Shown here: piece by piece, positions 1 to 8,059 of the stretch
How positions within the stretch are numbered: the stretch's first letter is position 1
How the letters are laid out: the number at the start of each line of letters is the position of its first letter
Origin: a virus
Reading direction: 5' to 3' (one strand)
DNA length: 55,880 nucleotides
Virus record (IMG/VR): IMGVR_UViG_3300035182_000298
Coordinates: 1 to 55,880 of that record
The notes under the pieces: generated by a model
Told to the model about the DNA's origin: nothing
The model's database searches: none
What the model saw: the letters and a program-made list of their open reading frames with translations, nothing else
Program-made: the position numbers and the translations under genes

Positions 1-709
1 GATCTACAGAATCTATTTGTATATGATCAAAATTAAAATCAGCAGGGGCATCCATATTTAAATACACATTATCAGTGCAACCAGAATCACCCGCTCCACT
101 ATATTCAATATTAACATCCTTGACATGTTCTATGCTAAATAGTTCATTAGGTTGTTCAAAGAAGTATTCCCATAAATTAAACTGGTAAGAATCTAACTGC
201 TCTTTCATTTGCTCTGTATAGCAGTTACAGTATATTGGTTTAACTAACTTTTCTTCTGTGGTTTTTACATCTGCTGTTTCTAGTTCATAACAATCAGGAT
301 AAAACAACTCTATCCAATTGCTGTATACCATATCAAGTGGCATAGTACCGCGTTCTTCTGGATGTTCGTCTTTATTGTCTACTTTATACAAAGTAAATGT
401 TCCTGTAATCATATCAATGCTGAAGTGTTGATCAAACTTCAATGGTAAATGAATTGCGGGTATGTCTATAAACTTACGCGCATTCACAATAGCATTAAAT
501 ACACTGCCTAAATCTGCATAATGTTTAGTCTTAACACCCATAGAAAGAATAGGAGCACGCGCTCTAAACTTTTGAAATGCAGATTGATATCGTATTAATT
601 CATTGACAAACTCTTGTGCAGAGCTTAGTTCTCCACCATCTGAGTAAGGTAGTATTATTGTTGTCTCAAATCCATTTTGAAATTTAATAGTTAAGGTTCT
701 TGTAAGCAT
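1..709 (-). CDS. Hypothetical protein, N-terminal part (runs off left edge)
   Basis: An open frame starts with ATG at 709 and reads leftward without a stop to position 1, giving about 236 residues of an incomplete protein. It begins MLTRTLTIKFQNGFETTIIL and is soluble-looking, with no signal peptide or membrane segment. A Cys pair (CNCY) lies about two thirds along. The start codon shares one base with the TAA of the upstream gene (TAATG), so the two are probably co-translated. I do not recognise the family and its C-terminus is outside the window. Confidence 0.75.
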   Translation of the reverse strand, partial: MLTRTLTIKFQNGFETTIILPYSDGGELSSAQEFVNELIRYQSAFQKFRARAPILSMGVKTKHYADLGSVFNAIVNARKFIDIPAIHLPLKFDQHFSIDMITGTFTLYKVDNKDEHPEERGTMPLDMVYSNWIELFYPDCYELETADVKTTEEKLVKPIYCNCYTEQMKEQLDSYQFNLWEYFFEQPNELFSIEHVKDVNIEYSGAGDSGCTDNVYLNMDAPADFNFDHIQIDSVD

Positions 710-1083
710 TATTCAATTAATTTAATTGTTTGTAATTCACCAGTTTTAATAGCAGCTTCTAATTCCATCCAATAATTAATAATGTTACCACCACCCAATA
801 CCAATATTGTTTTGTATCCACGTTTTTTTGTACCCATTTGTTTAATTGATTTGATTCTCATTTTGTAATCAGACCAACCAGAAGGTAATTTGATAGATTC
901 TGTAAATCCAGGAGCAGTATACACGTATACATAACTACCATTTATACCAGAGCCAAGACCTAATACTATATCTTCTTTTATTTTATAAGTGACATTATTA
1001 CTAGCTGTAATGCTGTCTAATCTTTCTCCTTGAGCTATTGCATTATTGGCAATAACAATTAAAATAAATAACAACTTTTTCAT
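709..1083 (-). CDS. Small exported protein with signal peptide
   Basis: A 124-residue protein beginning MKKLLFILIVIANNAIAQ. This is a classic Sec signal peptide with probable cleavage after AIAQ, a form common in Bacteroidota. The mature part (about 106 residues) has a Gly-rich stretch (GLGSGINGS) and a GGGN turn, with no Cys, so it is not a lipoprotein. It lies just downstream of the terminator that closes the VWA gene and overlaps the next gene by one base. It is expected in the periplasm or at the cell surface of the infected cell. Function unknown; superinfection exclusion or envelope modification would be guesses. Confidence 0.75.
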   Translation of the reverse strand: MKKLLFILIVIANNAIAQGERLDSITASNNVTYKIKEDIVLGLGSGINGSYVYVYTAPGFTESIKLPSGWSDYKMRIKSIKQMGTKKRGYKTILVLGGGNIINYWMELEAAIKTGELQTIKLIE

Positions 1084-1095
1084 TTGACTAAATTT

Positions 1096-1118
1096 AAAAA
1101 CCCCTAGTTTCCTAGGGG
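1096..1118 (-). terminator. Rho-independent terminator after the VWA gene
   Basis: On the minus strand CCCCTAG and CTAGGGG form a perfect 7-bp stem with a GAAA tetraloop, followed directly by five U residues. It lies 8 bases beyond the stop of the VWA gene and separates it from the exported-protein gene. Confidence 0.85.
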
Positions 1119-1125
1119 CTTATGT

Positions 1126-2916
1126 TTATAACACTATTTTTTCTTTAATTAAAACATTAATCTTACTACGAAGGAATCCTACAAAATCAGCAGGAAACGT
1201 ACTCATATTTTTCATATGAATAATATTCTTGAACATGTTCTTACTCTCATAACCATCAATAGCAACTTGTATAACTTGAAATCCCATTTTCTCTACTTCG
1301 TTAACCATTTTACGAGTGTGAGTAGTAGCGGGTTCACCACGATAGTTATGAGCAGAAGGTGCACCATCACTGATAACGATAAGTATACCACTGTTTAGTG
1401 TTTTGCTGCGTACACGTTTGGCAGTGGCTATAATAGCAGAACCATCTCGATTCTCGTATTTAGCAGTCATTGATCCAAGTGCTGTCTTTTGAGGACTACC
1501 TGGCTCTTTGTATACCAATAACTGAGTAGTACCAGTACCACTGCAAGAGTAATCACCATCACCATCCCAATCAGCTGTATGACCATACATGAACAATTCT
1601 ACATCTGTAACATCTTTGAGACATTCATTGAGAAATATTGCAGCTTTACGCGCTTGATCTATTTTGTCACCACCCATGCTACCTGATTCATCAACTAGTA
1701 TAGTAACACACAGTTTATTAGTTTTAACCTGACCAACTCGTTCATAAATTGTAGATACATGTTGGGAAGCTTCTGCTAGCTTATTGGTATCTAATCTACC
1801 ACTGCGCATAGATTTAAGTGAAAACTGATAGTCTCTGCTCTTACGACGAAGTAGTGTACCAATTACATTAGCTTTAGTAAGATCAATCTCTTTGATAATA
1901 TTTGCATATCTGTTTCTACTTTGATCTGTATCAAGTACAGATAGATAGTCAACCTTAGATGCACCCTTTTTACTTATTTCCTCTGCTGTTTTGATTGCTT
2001 GCATGAATTTAGTAAAGGAGTCAACAGACTCTTCAGACTTGTATTCTTCCTGCATTGAATTCATCATGTTTTTCATGAATTCGGTAGGTGTTGTCTTGCT
2101 AGAGTCAGTGCTGCTATCACTTTCATCTTCTCCACTTTCACCGTCACCACTTATGCCTTTACCATCTTCATCTTTATCATCTGGTGTTTCATGTTCAGGT
2201 GGTTTGACATATTGAGTAATAACATCTGCAATCTTTTTACTTACTTTCATGCAGCTGTCTAAACTATCAGGAATACCACCTTCTTTAGACAATATTGATT
2301 TAATCTTGTCTATAGGATCTTTAAACTTTAGCAATTCTTCTTCAGTAATCTGATCAGGATATCTAATGATACGATCAAACAATTCAAGCAAGTGCTCATA
2401 GTCATTATCTGGTACAGGACGATCTGTGTACTTATGATCTTTATATTTTTTAATGAACTTTAAATAACCTGGAGTATCAACCGCCATGCGTGAATTAATA
2501 CGCTCTTCGTTAAGCACTTTAAGTATAAAATTCTTTAATGTAGGTTTATGTTTACGAGATACAAGCAACATTTTCTTATGTTCTTCTACATCTTCGTGCA
2601 TAACTTTAGCAATATTCTGCAATGCGGCACCTATAAATATATCTGTGCTAATACCATTTGCTAACATCTCAGCGGGAATATATGCACGATTAGTAGAATT
2701 TTTACCAGTAAACTTAGAAGCGTCAATACCCACTACTTTAGACATTGTAGTAAGTAAACTAGCAGCCTCTTCCATATTCAATCTCTTACTATGACCAAAA
2801 AAGAAGTCACTGTAGTTTGTATAACCTTTATCCCAGCTATAAGCTCTTTTATCAGGGTTATAGTGAGTATAGCCATAATCAGCATCTCTACCAAACCAAT
2901 CTCTAAAATAAGTCAT
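1126..2916 (-). CDS. VWA-domain protein, CobT-like partner of AAA+ ATPase
   Basis: A 596-residue protein. Residues 1-230 are helical and unassigned, 240-275 form a very acidic Asp/Glu/Ser linker, and about 400-590 form a von Willebrand factor A domain. The MIDAS metal site is visible: DESGS at 409-413, an NRDGSA loop near 489 and ISDGAP near 515. This layout (helical part, acidic linker, C-terminal VWA) matches CobT, the cobaltochelatase subunit that works with the MoxR-class ATPase CobS. The matching ATPase lies just upstream on the same strand. Cobaltochelatase itself is unlikely because no CobN-like gene is seen; a metal-dependent remodelling complex is the more general reading. The start overlaps the preceding stop as ATGA. 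Confidence 0.88.
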   Translation of the reverse strand: MTYFRDWFGRDADYGYTHYNPDKRAYSWDKGYTNYSDFFFGHSKRLNMEEAASLLTTMSKVVGIDASKFTGKNSTNRAYIPAEMLANGISTDIFIGAALQNIAKVMHEDVEEHKKMLLVSRKHKPTLKNFILKVLNEERINSRMAVDTPGYLKFIKKYKDHKYTDRPVPDNDYEHLLELFDRIIRYPDQITEEELLKFKDPIDKIKSILSKEGGIPDSLDSCMKVSKKIADVITQYVKPPEHETPDDKDEDGKGISGDGESGEDESDSSTDSSKTTPTEFMKNMMNSMQEEYKSEESVDSFTKFMQAIKTAEEISKKGASKVDYLSVLDTDQSRNRYANIIKEIDLTKANVIGTLLRRKSRDYQFSLKSMRSGRLDTNKLAEASQHVSTIYERVGQVKTNKLCVTILVDESGSMGGDKIDQARKAAIFLNECLKDVTDVELFMYGHTADWDGDGDYSCSGTGTTQLLVYKEPGSPQKTALGSMTAKYENRDGSAIIATAKRVRSKTLNSGILIVISDGAPSAHNYRGEPATTHTRKMVNEVEKMGFQVIQVAIDGYESKNMFKNIIHMKNMSTFPADFVGFLRSKINVLIKEKIVL

Positions 2917-3149
2917 GATTGTAGTTCTTTTAACTTTTGATTAAATTCGTTTTGCATATGCTCAATATCATATACTTTTTTGTCAGTTTCATCTTTATAA
3001 TAACAAATAGATACTTCAATAGTGTTTTGTTTTGATAAAGATGTTTGTTGTTGTATTGCTATTGCAATCTTACCAAGATTTTCAGCAATGTCTGGAAATA
3101 CTTGCTCAATAAGTTTTCTTCCCATCAATGTTTCATGAAGTTCTGCCAT
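2913..3149 (-). CDS. Small hypothetical protein between ATPase and VWA genes
   Basis: A 78-residue, soluble, charged protein (MAELHETLMGRKLIEQVFPD) with a Gln-rich middle (IAIQQQTSLSKQNT) and a helical C-terminus. Its stop overlaps the start of the VWA gene (ATGA), which implies coupled translation and possibly work in the same complex. A terminator for the ATPase gene lies upstream, so this gene and the VWA gene may have their own promoter in 3150-3203. No family recognised. Confidence 0.7.
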   Translation of the reverse strand: MAELHETLMGRKLIEQVFPDIAENLGKIAIAIQQQTSLSKQNTIEVSICYYKDETDKKVYDIEHMQNEFNQKLKELQS

Positions 3150-3203
3150 CGTTTTTTCTCTATTTAATTTTTATAATAAGATTAGCTTCTAACTATTTCA
3201 CAT

Positions 3204-3240
3204 AAAAAAAGTAGCAGCTGACCTAAATCAACTGCTACTT
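3204..3240 (-). terminator. Rho-independent terminator after the ATPase gene
   Basis: AAGTAGCAG pairs with CTGCTACTT, extended by TGA/TCA across one mismatch around a 6-base loop, followed on the minus strand by a run of U residues. It lies about 20 bases beyond the ATPase stop and is the only structure seen in the gap 3150-3261. Confidence 0.85.
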
Positions 3241-3261
3241 CACTTCTACAATTTACTTTGA

Positions 3262-4865
3262 TTAGTTAGCTGCTATAATAGATTTAACTTTAGTGCGTTC
3301 TGACACACCAGAAGCATCATCAAATAAAGGCATAATAACTTGCATTAATGCACCTACAGTATCAAAACCATCTTTGATAAGATTAGCTGCAAGCAGTGTA
3401 TGACGCACTGACACTACATTGCTAAGCTCTTGCTCTTTGAATTGATCACGAATTGTCTTAGATACTTTAACAATAGCTTTTGCTATCTTTTCGCTAACAC
3501 CAGTACGCACCATCAAAATGTTTGTTTCTGACATCTCAGATGGATAGCTTAATTCCACAGGAAAGAAGCGATCTAATAACGCACGATCAATTTGAGTGGT
3601 ACCACTATATTCTGCACCTAGGTTGGCGGTAGCAAAAAACACACACTTCTCATTGATAGTAATATTACGTACTGCATCACCACCAGCAATATCTACAGGA
3701 AGATACCTGCGTTTATCAAGACAAGGAAACAATATATTAGTAGCACTTAGTGGGGCCAATTTGTTATCATAGAAGCTCTTTATCTTCTATTTCTGCATAT
3801 TACTGTGCAGTTCAGACTATATCATCACCAAAGTCAAATATTTTGAAAGTAACAGACACCAATGGATTACCATCTTTATCTCTTTCTATGACTATGGGCA
3901 GGACGCTCGTGTTAGCATTACCATCCTCAACATTACTTGTTAGGACTCGGCTATTAGTCGTTGAACCTTCAAAAGTGTTACCACTTAAGCTTGGCTGCTG
4001 ATTGTCCTCTGAGCCTTCAGTAGGATTTTCCAGCAATTCATCCTGTTTTACAATCGCTTCCCCCTTCTTAAACATATAAATAAGAATATTTTTGTTAACG
4101 ATTTAATTCATCAAGAAGGACAATACCTTCACGTTGTATGTGACCCACAAATGGAGCATAATCAAAGTCTGAGTGACCTTCTTTGTTTAACCTGTGTACA
4201 CCTAACAATGCAGACTGAGCATCTTGCACAGTACCCATATCCTGTATACTCAAAGGTTTTTCCATAGCGCGTGCAATGTGACTTACAAGCTCTGTTTTAC
4301 CTGATCCAGTAGGTCCTATAAGCAAACTATTTTCACCTCGTATAACATTACGAATTAAAAGATACCACATATCAGCGTCAATATAAAATCCAGTGTCTTG
4401 TTCACTAGGACAAGGATACATACGCATAATGCGATCACGCAGTGTACCACTTTCGTTTTCAACAAACGCTTTGCATTTAGCTTCAATATCGATCTGATAA
4501 CCCATCTCTATCCATTTAGTAGCATATTCAATAGCTATATCACGCTTAATTATGTTGGATGCAATCATCCATTCAAATGCATAATTTACATCTTCATTAG
4601 TTGGACAAGCATCGCCTTTAATACTACCATACAAATTGTCTTCGTGCATCACAGCACGAGGTGTACCCATTATTTTACATACTAAATCACCCCAGCTAAT
4701 ATCACTCACTGCAAATATTGTCCCAATGGGGAATTTTGTCAAAACTTTAGAATCACCCACAAATGTAGTAGTAGCTAAATCTACAGCAACAGGATTGTTA
4801 GCTTGATTCTTAACGAATTCAATAGTAAACTGTGTTCCCTTAAGGGTTGTTTGAATAAGATACAT
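3262..4865 (-). CDS. MoxR/CobS-like AAA+ ATPase, split by a group I intron (exons 4865-4098 and 3756-3262)
   Basis: Splicing out 4097-3757 joins two exons in phase to give a 420-residue protein. Residues 1-165 are an unassigned N-terminal domain. The AAA+ core has Walker A GPTGSGKT at 184-191, Walker B VLLDE ending at residue 253, sensor 1 ATAN near 298, and DRALLDRF with arginine-finger candidates near 313-320. The rebuilt junction reads DELNR-APLSATN, the expected MoxR/CobS sequence after Walker B. Without splicing, exon 1 ends at TAA directly after DELNR and gives a dead ATPase lacking sensor 1. Its likely partner is the VWA protein encoded just downstream. The ATP-dependent role in the phage is unknown. 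Confidence 0.9.
3757..4097 (-). ncRNA. Group I self-splicing intron in the AAA+ ATPase gene
   Basis: A 341-base insertion with group I hallmarks. P1: exon AATCGU pairs with the internal guide GCGAUU (4057-4052), leaving the conserved U-G pair at the 5' splice site. P10: GGGG just 5' of the guide pairs with CCCC at the start of exon 2. The intron ends in G. Core elements are visible in order: AATCAGCAGCCAAGC (P4/P5 side), GTTCAACGACTA (5' side of P7) and GATATAGTCTGAAC (3' side of P7), where GTTCA/TGAAC and GACT/AGTC pair. An 87-codon frame inside (4075-3812) overlaps these core elements and looks like translated ribozyme, not an endonuclease, so mobility would need a protein made elsewhere. 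Confidence 0.93.
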
Positions 4866-4867
4866 AC

Positions 4868-5035
4868 TTACTTTTTAAATTTTGGTTTAAGATACTCAAT
4901 AAGATACTTAGCGTAGCTGACTAGCAACACTTGTTTGTCAAACACAAATTGCTCTTTTTCTTGAGCTAATGCTTTATCATACTCATTCTCGAGCCTGTTA
5001 AAGTCTTCCTTATTGAAAGATTTTGTATCAGTCAT
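4868..5035 (-). CDS. Small charged helical protein
   Basis: A 55-codon frame starting with ATG at 5035: MTDTKSFNKEDFNRLENEYD, then a Lys/Glu/Gln-rich helix ending YLIEYLKPKFKK. It fills the space between the membrane-protein gene and the ATPase and stops 2 bases before the ATPase ATG, so it fits the tight spacing of this operon. It looks like a single amphipathic helix or coiled coil. No family recognised. Confidence 0.6.
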   Translation of the reverse strand: MTDTKSFNKEDFNRLENEYDKALAQEKEQFVFDKQVLLVSYAKYLIEYLKPKFKK

Positions 5036-5051
5036 AAACTGCTATTTGTTT

Positions 5052-5486
5052 TTATTTATCAGATCCTTCTGAATATTTCCAATGTATATGTACTGCAAAT
5101 GCAGACAATACTCCTGCAATGGCAGTTGCTACCCACCAATTTCTACTTTTGCGCACAGATGCGTGTTTTTTAGCTGCTGCTACTTGTTGGTAAAGATTTT
5201 CACTAGACATACTATCGTTGTAGTTACGCTCCTTTAGAAGTTCACTTTGCATGTATGTAGTGTTTCTATCTTTAGCAACCAACATTTCAGATTGATTCTT
5301 TAAGTCAGCACGTAAGGTTATAACTTCAATGCGAATTGAATCACACTCCTGAAGATCCTCTAACATATATTTCATTAGATACTTTGGAGTGTATACCAAA
5401 GAATCTTTATTTGTTTTCGTACCGCTTTGTGAGAATGCGGTTGTAATACTGAGAAGAGTAATTAGAAATAGGAGTGATTTTTTCAT
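5052..5486 (-). CDS. Exported coiled-coil protein with C-terminal membrane segment (spanin candidate)
   Basis: A 144-residue protein with three parts: a Sec signal peptide (MKKSLLFLITLLSITTAFSQ), a periplasmic coiled-coil-like stretch (about 35-110), and a C-terminal hydrophobic segment NWWVATAIAGVLSAFAVHIH at about 115-135. A leader plus a terminal membrane span resembles unimolecular spanins, which fuse inner and outer membranes at lysis, but no lipobox Cys is present, so outer-membrane anchoring by lipid is not supported. The first 80 bases overlap the end of the next upstream gene in another frame, as Rz/Rz1 genes often do. Lysis function is inferred from topology only. Confidence 0.72.
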   Translation of the reverse strand: MKKSLLFLITLLSITTAFSQSGTKTNKDSLVYTPKYLMKYMLEDLQECDSIRIEVITLRADLKNQSEMLVAKDRNTTYMQSELLKERNYNDSMSSENLYQQVAAAKKHASVRKSRNWWVATAIAGVLSAFAVHIHWKYSEGSDK

Positions 5487-5754
5487 TTTTATTAATGGTT
5501 TTAGTAATAATTTTTATAGGTGTTAATTTAAGTTGATTATTTTCAGACTCAATCTCAATAACGTGGTTAATAAGTTGGTCTTTTTCTTGGATCATGCCGC
5601 TCATCTTTTCATTGAGTGACTCAATGGTAGCAGATTGAAATTCAGTCTGATTAATTAATTGTTTTTGATACTTGGCAAGATCGCTATATTCTAGGTATAT
5701 GAATATACAGAACGCTAGCATAATTGTTAGTAAGATAGATTGTAATACTTTCAT
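5407..5754 (-). CDS. Membrane-anchored coiled-coil protein (Rz-like i-spanin candidate)
   Basis: A 115-residue protein with one N-terminal membrane segment (about 5-22, QSILLTIMLAFCIFIYLEY) and a long heptad-like hydrophilic part (ESLNEKMSGMIQEKDQLINH and onward). This is the topology of an inner-membrane Rz-type protein with a periplasmic coiled coil. It overlaps the following exported protein gene by 80 bases in a different frame. The recognisable lysozyme of this phage lies far away near 50 kb, so this pair would be a detached lysis module. Alternative: generic envelope protein pair. Confidence 0.7.
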   Translation of the reverse strand: MKVLQSILLTIMLAFCIFIYLEYSDLAKYQKQLINQTEFQSATIESLNEKMSGMIQEKDQLINHVIEIESENNQLKLTPIKIITKTINKNEKITPISNYSSQYYNRILTKRYENK

Positions 5755-5846
5755 GGTTTTACTTCTTTTTTATAGTTAATAATAAATTCAACAAATTCAC
5801 GGAGTTTGAACCTATCTGAAAACTCATAGTACTTTCCAATGATCAT
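5751..5846 (-). CDS. Possible 31-codon ORF bridging two genes
   Basis: ATG at 5846 begins MIIGKYYEFSDRFKLREFVE, and the frame ends at a TGA overlapping the ATG of the Rz-like gene (ATGA). It overlaps the end of the upstream 61-residue gene by 23 bases. The amino-acid composition is protein-like and it fills what would otherwise be the only untranslated gap here, but it is short and could be chance. Confidence 0.35.
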   Translation of the reverse strand: MIIGKYYEFSDRFKLREFVEFIINYKKEVKP

Positions 5847-6009
5847 CTATAGCCTTTTCTGATTCTATGCTAATAAGACAGAAATCTGTATTGCTATCAG
5901 ATAGTTCATACTCATAATAATAATAGCCAGTGGTATCCCCTGATTCTTCTGGAGACACCACTATTTTTGTAAAACCTAATTTTTCAAGGTCTAGTTGTGT
6001 AATTTTCAT
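5824..6009 (-). CDS. Small hypothetical protein
   Basis: A 61-residue acidic protein starting MKITQLDLEKLGFTKIVVSP, with an aromatic strand-like run GYYYYEYEL and an acidic stretch SDSNTDFCLISIESEKAIDD. It is linked to the preceding gene by an ATGA overlap. The pattern suggests a small beta-rich fold. Not recognised. Confidence 0.65.
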   Translation of the reverse strand: MKITQLDLEKLGFTKIVVSPEESGDTTGYYYYEYELSDSNTDFCLISIESEKAIDDHWKVL

Positions 6010-6596
6010 CGTATTTCAAATCCTCCACATTCGCGTAAGAAATTAACAAAGTCTTGTAAACAAGTCAATCCACAACAGTGGGATGTGTTATACATAAAAC
6101 CATCCACTTCAAATACACCATCTTTAACAAATATTTCGGGATATAAAAATAGCTCTAATTTATTTGATAGTATAGGTTCTACACTAACATTAGACAGACT
6201 ACCTGATTCTGTTATTGTTTGTTGTGTATACCATCCTACATTCAAACCAATACTATTCCATCCTTCAAACTTTACAGCAATATAATCATCAATAAAATTA
6301 GCAAGTATTGTGCATTCTTGTTGAGTCTTCAACCCAGCTCCAGAATTTACTTGAATATTATCAATAAAATCTACTGGTAAGGATAAATTATACATAGTAG
6401 CAGATTCCAAGATTACCTGTGCAATAGGACGCCAACTCCACACATTAGCTCTAAAGTAATAACCAAGGTTTTCTTGCTCAAACTCTGCCATGCTTGTCCT
6501 ATAATCATTTTTTTGCACTCTAGTGCTATTATCCCATTCTATTTCTGGTTTTACACCCTTAATCATAGGGTTTAAACCGTAGATATCCATGCCCAT
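6006..6596 (-). CDS. MGMDIYG-family conserved phage protein
   Basis: A 196-residue protein starting MGMDIYGLNP, followed by GYYFRANVWSWRPIAQVILE near residue 45. This combination (MGMD-x-YG at the start, then a YFR-x-NVW-x-WRP block) is a pattern I associate with hypothetical proteins of phages and bacteria whose function is unknown. The C-terminus has CCGLTC, a possible metal or disulfide site. Starting the protein exactly at MGMD is supported by a one-base TAATG overlap with the preceding gene. A second member of the broader MG-x-D-x-Y type lies at 9659-10129. Confidence 0.75.
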   Translation of the reverse strand: MGMDIYGLNPMIKGVKPEIEWDNSTRVQKNDYRTSMAEFEQENLGYYFRANVWSWRPIAQVILESATMYNLSLPVDFIDNIQVNSGAGLKTQQECTILANFIDDYIAVKFEGWNSIGLNVGWYTQQTITESGSLSNVSVEPILSNKLELFLYPEIFVKDGVFEVDGFMYNTSHCCGLTCLQDFVNFLRECGGFEIR

Positions 6597-6973
6597 TATT
6601 TACCAAAGTCTTTTTTAAGTTTGTTAAGTAGGTCTTTGAGTTTCTCACCTTCTGTTGTATTATTAATGAAATCTTTAAGACGTTCAGCTTCAATATCAGT
6701 ATCACCAAAAATATTCTTAATTTCATCCATTATTGCATTAGCATCAATGGCTGATTTTAGATTATCATCAATAGTTTTTAAATTGCTATCAATCATACTA
6801 CGTAGCATAGTTAAACCAGCGATTGAAGCGGCTGGACTACCTGTTACTTTAATTGTCTGAGTTACAGGATATCCTTCGGGATTAAACTCAATAGCAAGTA
6901 ATACTAAAGAGTTGTTTGAGTCTTTAATGACTTTATCAATATGTTCAAAAATTTCTTCTAAGATAAGTTTCAT
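6596..6973 (-). CDS. Hypothetical protein, helical C-terminus
   Basis: A 125-residue protein: a short alpha/beta start (MKLILEEIFEHIDKVIKDSN), then SPAASIAGLTMLRSMIDSN and a Lys/Asp-rich helical end (EGEKLKDLLNKLKKDFGK). No signal peptide or membrane span. ATGA overlap with the preceding gene and a one-base overlap with the next show it belongs to the operon. Not recognised. Confidence 0.65.
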   Translation of the reverse strand: MKLILEEIFEHIDKVIKDSNNSLVLLAIEFNPEGYPVTQTIKVTGSPAASIAGLTMLRSMIDSNLKTIDDNLKSAIDANAIMDEIKNIFGDTDIEAERLKDFINNTTEGEKLKDLLNKLKKDFGK

Positions 6974-7269
6974 GATTCTAAAGATTGTTTAATATTTGGT
7001 TCTGCTTCTTCTATCATCTCAACTATATGAGAGAGTTTGTCTACAATGCTGTTTATTGTTTTGTAATAGGTGCTTTCACGAATCTGTTCAATTTCTTGAT
7101 CACCAATTGGAATAAAAACAACAGGTTGAACAGTAAATTCAGTGTAATCACTCATATCCAAGCGTTCAGTACGCACTCGAGAATCTAAACGGTTGTCTAA
7201 ATCCTCGAGGTGCGTTTTGAACTGATAGTAGACACACGATATTTCAGTGTTGTCTAATGATTTAATCAT
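6970..7269 (-). CDS. Hypothetical protein
   Basis: A 99-residue soluble protein. A strand-rich first half (YTEFTVQPVVFIPIGDQEIE) is followed by a helical second half (INSIVDKLSHIVEMIEEAEP). It is joined to the genes on both sides by ATGA overlaps. No known motif. Confidence 0.65.
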   Translation of the reverse strand: MIKSLDNTEISCVYYQFKTHLEDLDNRLDSRVRTERLDMSDYTEFTVQPVVFIPIGDQEIEQIRESTYYKTINSIVDKLSHIVEMIEEAEPNIKQSLES

Positions 7270-7751
7270 AGGTCAATTGTTTCTTCATTTAAATTATAAA
7301 AATTTAAAGATAGTAATTTATGATTAATCCAAAGATCAATGATATCAAGTGTGGTAATTTTACATTCTTTCAATGTGGGTAGATTGCTGTACTTACCATC
7401 TTTAAAATAACTAAGCTTGATGTGCGGGAAAATAACACCAAGTAGCTTGTTAGAATCACCATACACACGCTCATACTTAAATTGGTTAAGCGCATTGATA
7501 GCACGAAGATGATCATTCTTAATCCTAAAAATAACTTGTTGAGTCATGGATTGGGTTTGTTCTTCTTGAAATGCATCCATACCATACATCAAACGACGGT
7601 ACATTGATTTTTGAATTGTGTTCATTGTAAAGTACTTACGTTGAACATTAATGCTAATTTGTTCATCCTGCTCATAAGAAATGAAACTAGATTTACCATT
7701 AGCGTAATTAATTGCGATGCCAGTTTTAGTAGCTGTGATTGTTTTATTCAT
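7266..7751 (-). CDS. Hypothetical protein
   Basis: A 161-residue mildly basic protein starting MNKTITATKTGIAINYANGK. The first third is strand-like (GIAINYANGKSSFISYEQDE) and the middle is Gln-rich (FQEEQTQSMTQQVIFRIKND). No catalytic motif is visible. It starts the run of ATGA-linked genes that continues down to about 5.8 kb. Confidence 0.65.
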   Translation of the reverse strand: MNKTITATKTGIAINYANGKSSFISYEQDEQISINVQRKYFTMNTIQKSMYRRLMYGMDAFQEEQTQSMTQQVIFRIKNDHLRAINALNQFKYERVYGDSNKLLGVIFPHIKLSYFKDGKYSNLPTLKECKITTLDIIDLWINHKLLSLNFYNLNEETIDL

Positions 7752-7780
7752 ATCAGTTAGTGTTTTTTAATGTTATAATA

Positions 7781-8059
7781 TCAGTAATAGGCGTTTTCAA
7801 CAGAGAAAAGTATAATAGGGAGGTCCCAATTTTCAAACATTAATACATATTCTCCATTCATGGTGCCATGATTGATCAGAACAGATTGTTTAGTTACAGT
7901 ACATGCTAGTTCCTCTAGTTTATCAAGTGAATCAGCCATTAATGTGACAGATTTACCCATATAATTAAAATGGGCAATAAACTTAAAAATGTATGGTTCA
8001 GGAACTTCGCGATACGCTGCATTAATTTCTTCGTGATAAAATTCTTTTATTTTGCTCAT
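7781..8059 (-). CDS. Small hypothetical protein
   Basis: 92 residues from ATG at 8059 (MSKIKEFYHEEINAAYREVP). I chose this start over an upstream in-frame GTG at 8083 because the ATG overlaps the stop of the preceding gene as ATGA, the rule in this operon. The product has a strand-rich centre (IFKFIAHFNYMGKSVTLMAD). Function unknown. Confidence 0.65.
   Translation of the reverse strand: MSKIKEFYHEEINAAYREVPEPYIFKFIAHFNYMGKSVTLMADSLDKLEELACTVTKQSVLINHGTMNGEYVLMFENWDLPIILFSVENAYY

Noticed and set aside
1216-2794. Rightward frames of 60-102 codons opposite the VWA gene
   Set aside because: They are antisense to a gene with clear domains, have no spacing logic and no recognisable motifs.
3812-4075. 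87-codon frame inside the group I intron
   Set aside because: It covers the ribozyme core (P4-P8 and P7 strands) and has no endonuclease motif; its protein-like look comes from chance reading through structured RNA.
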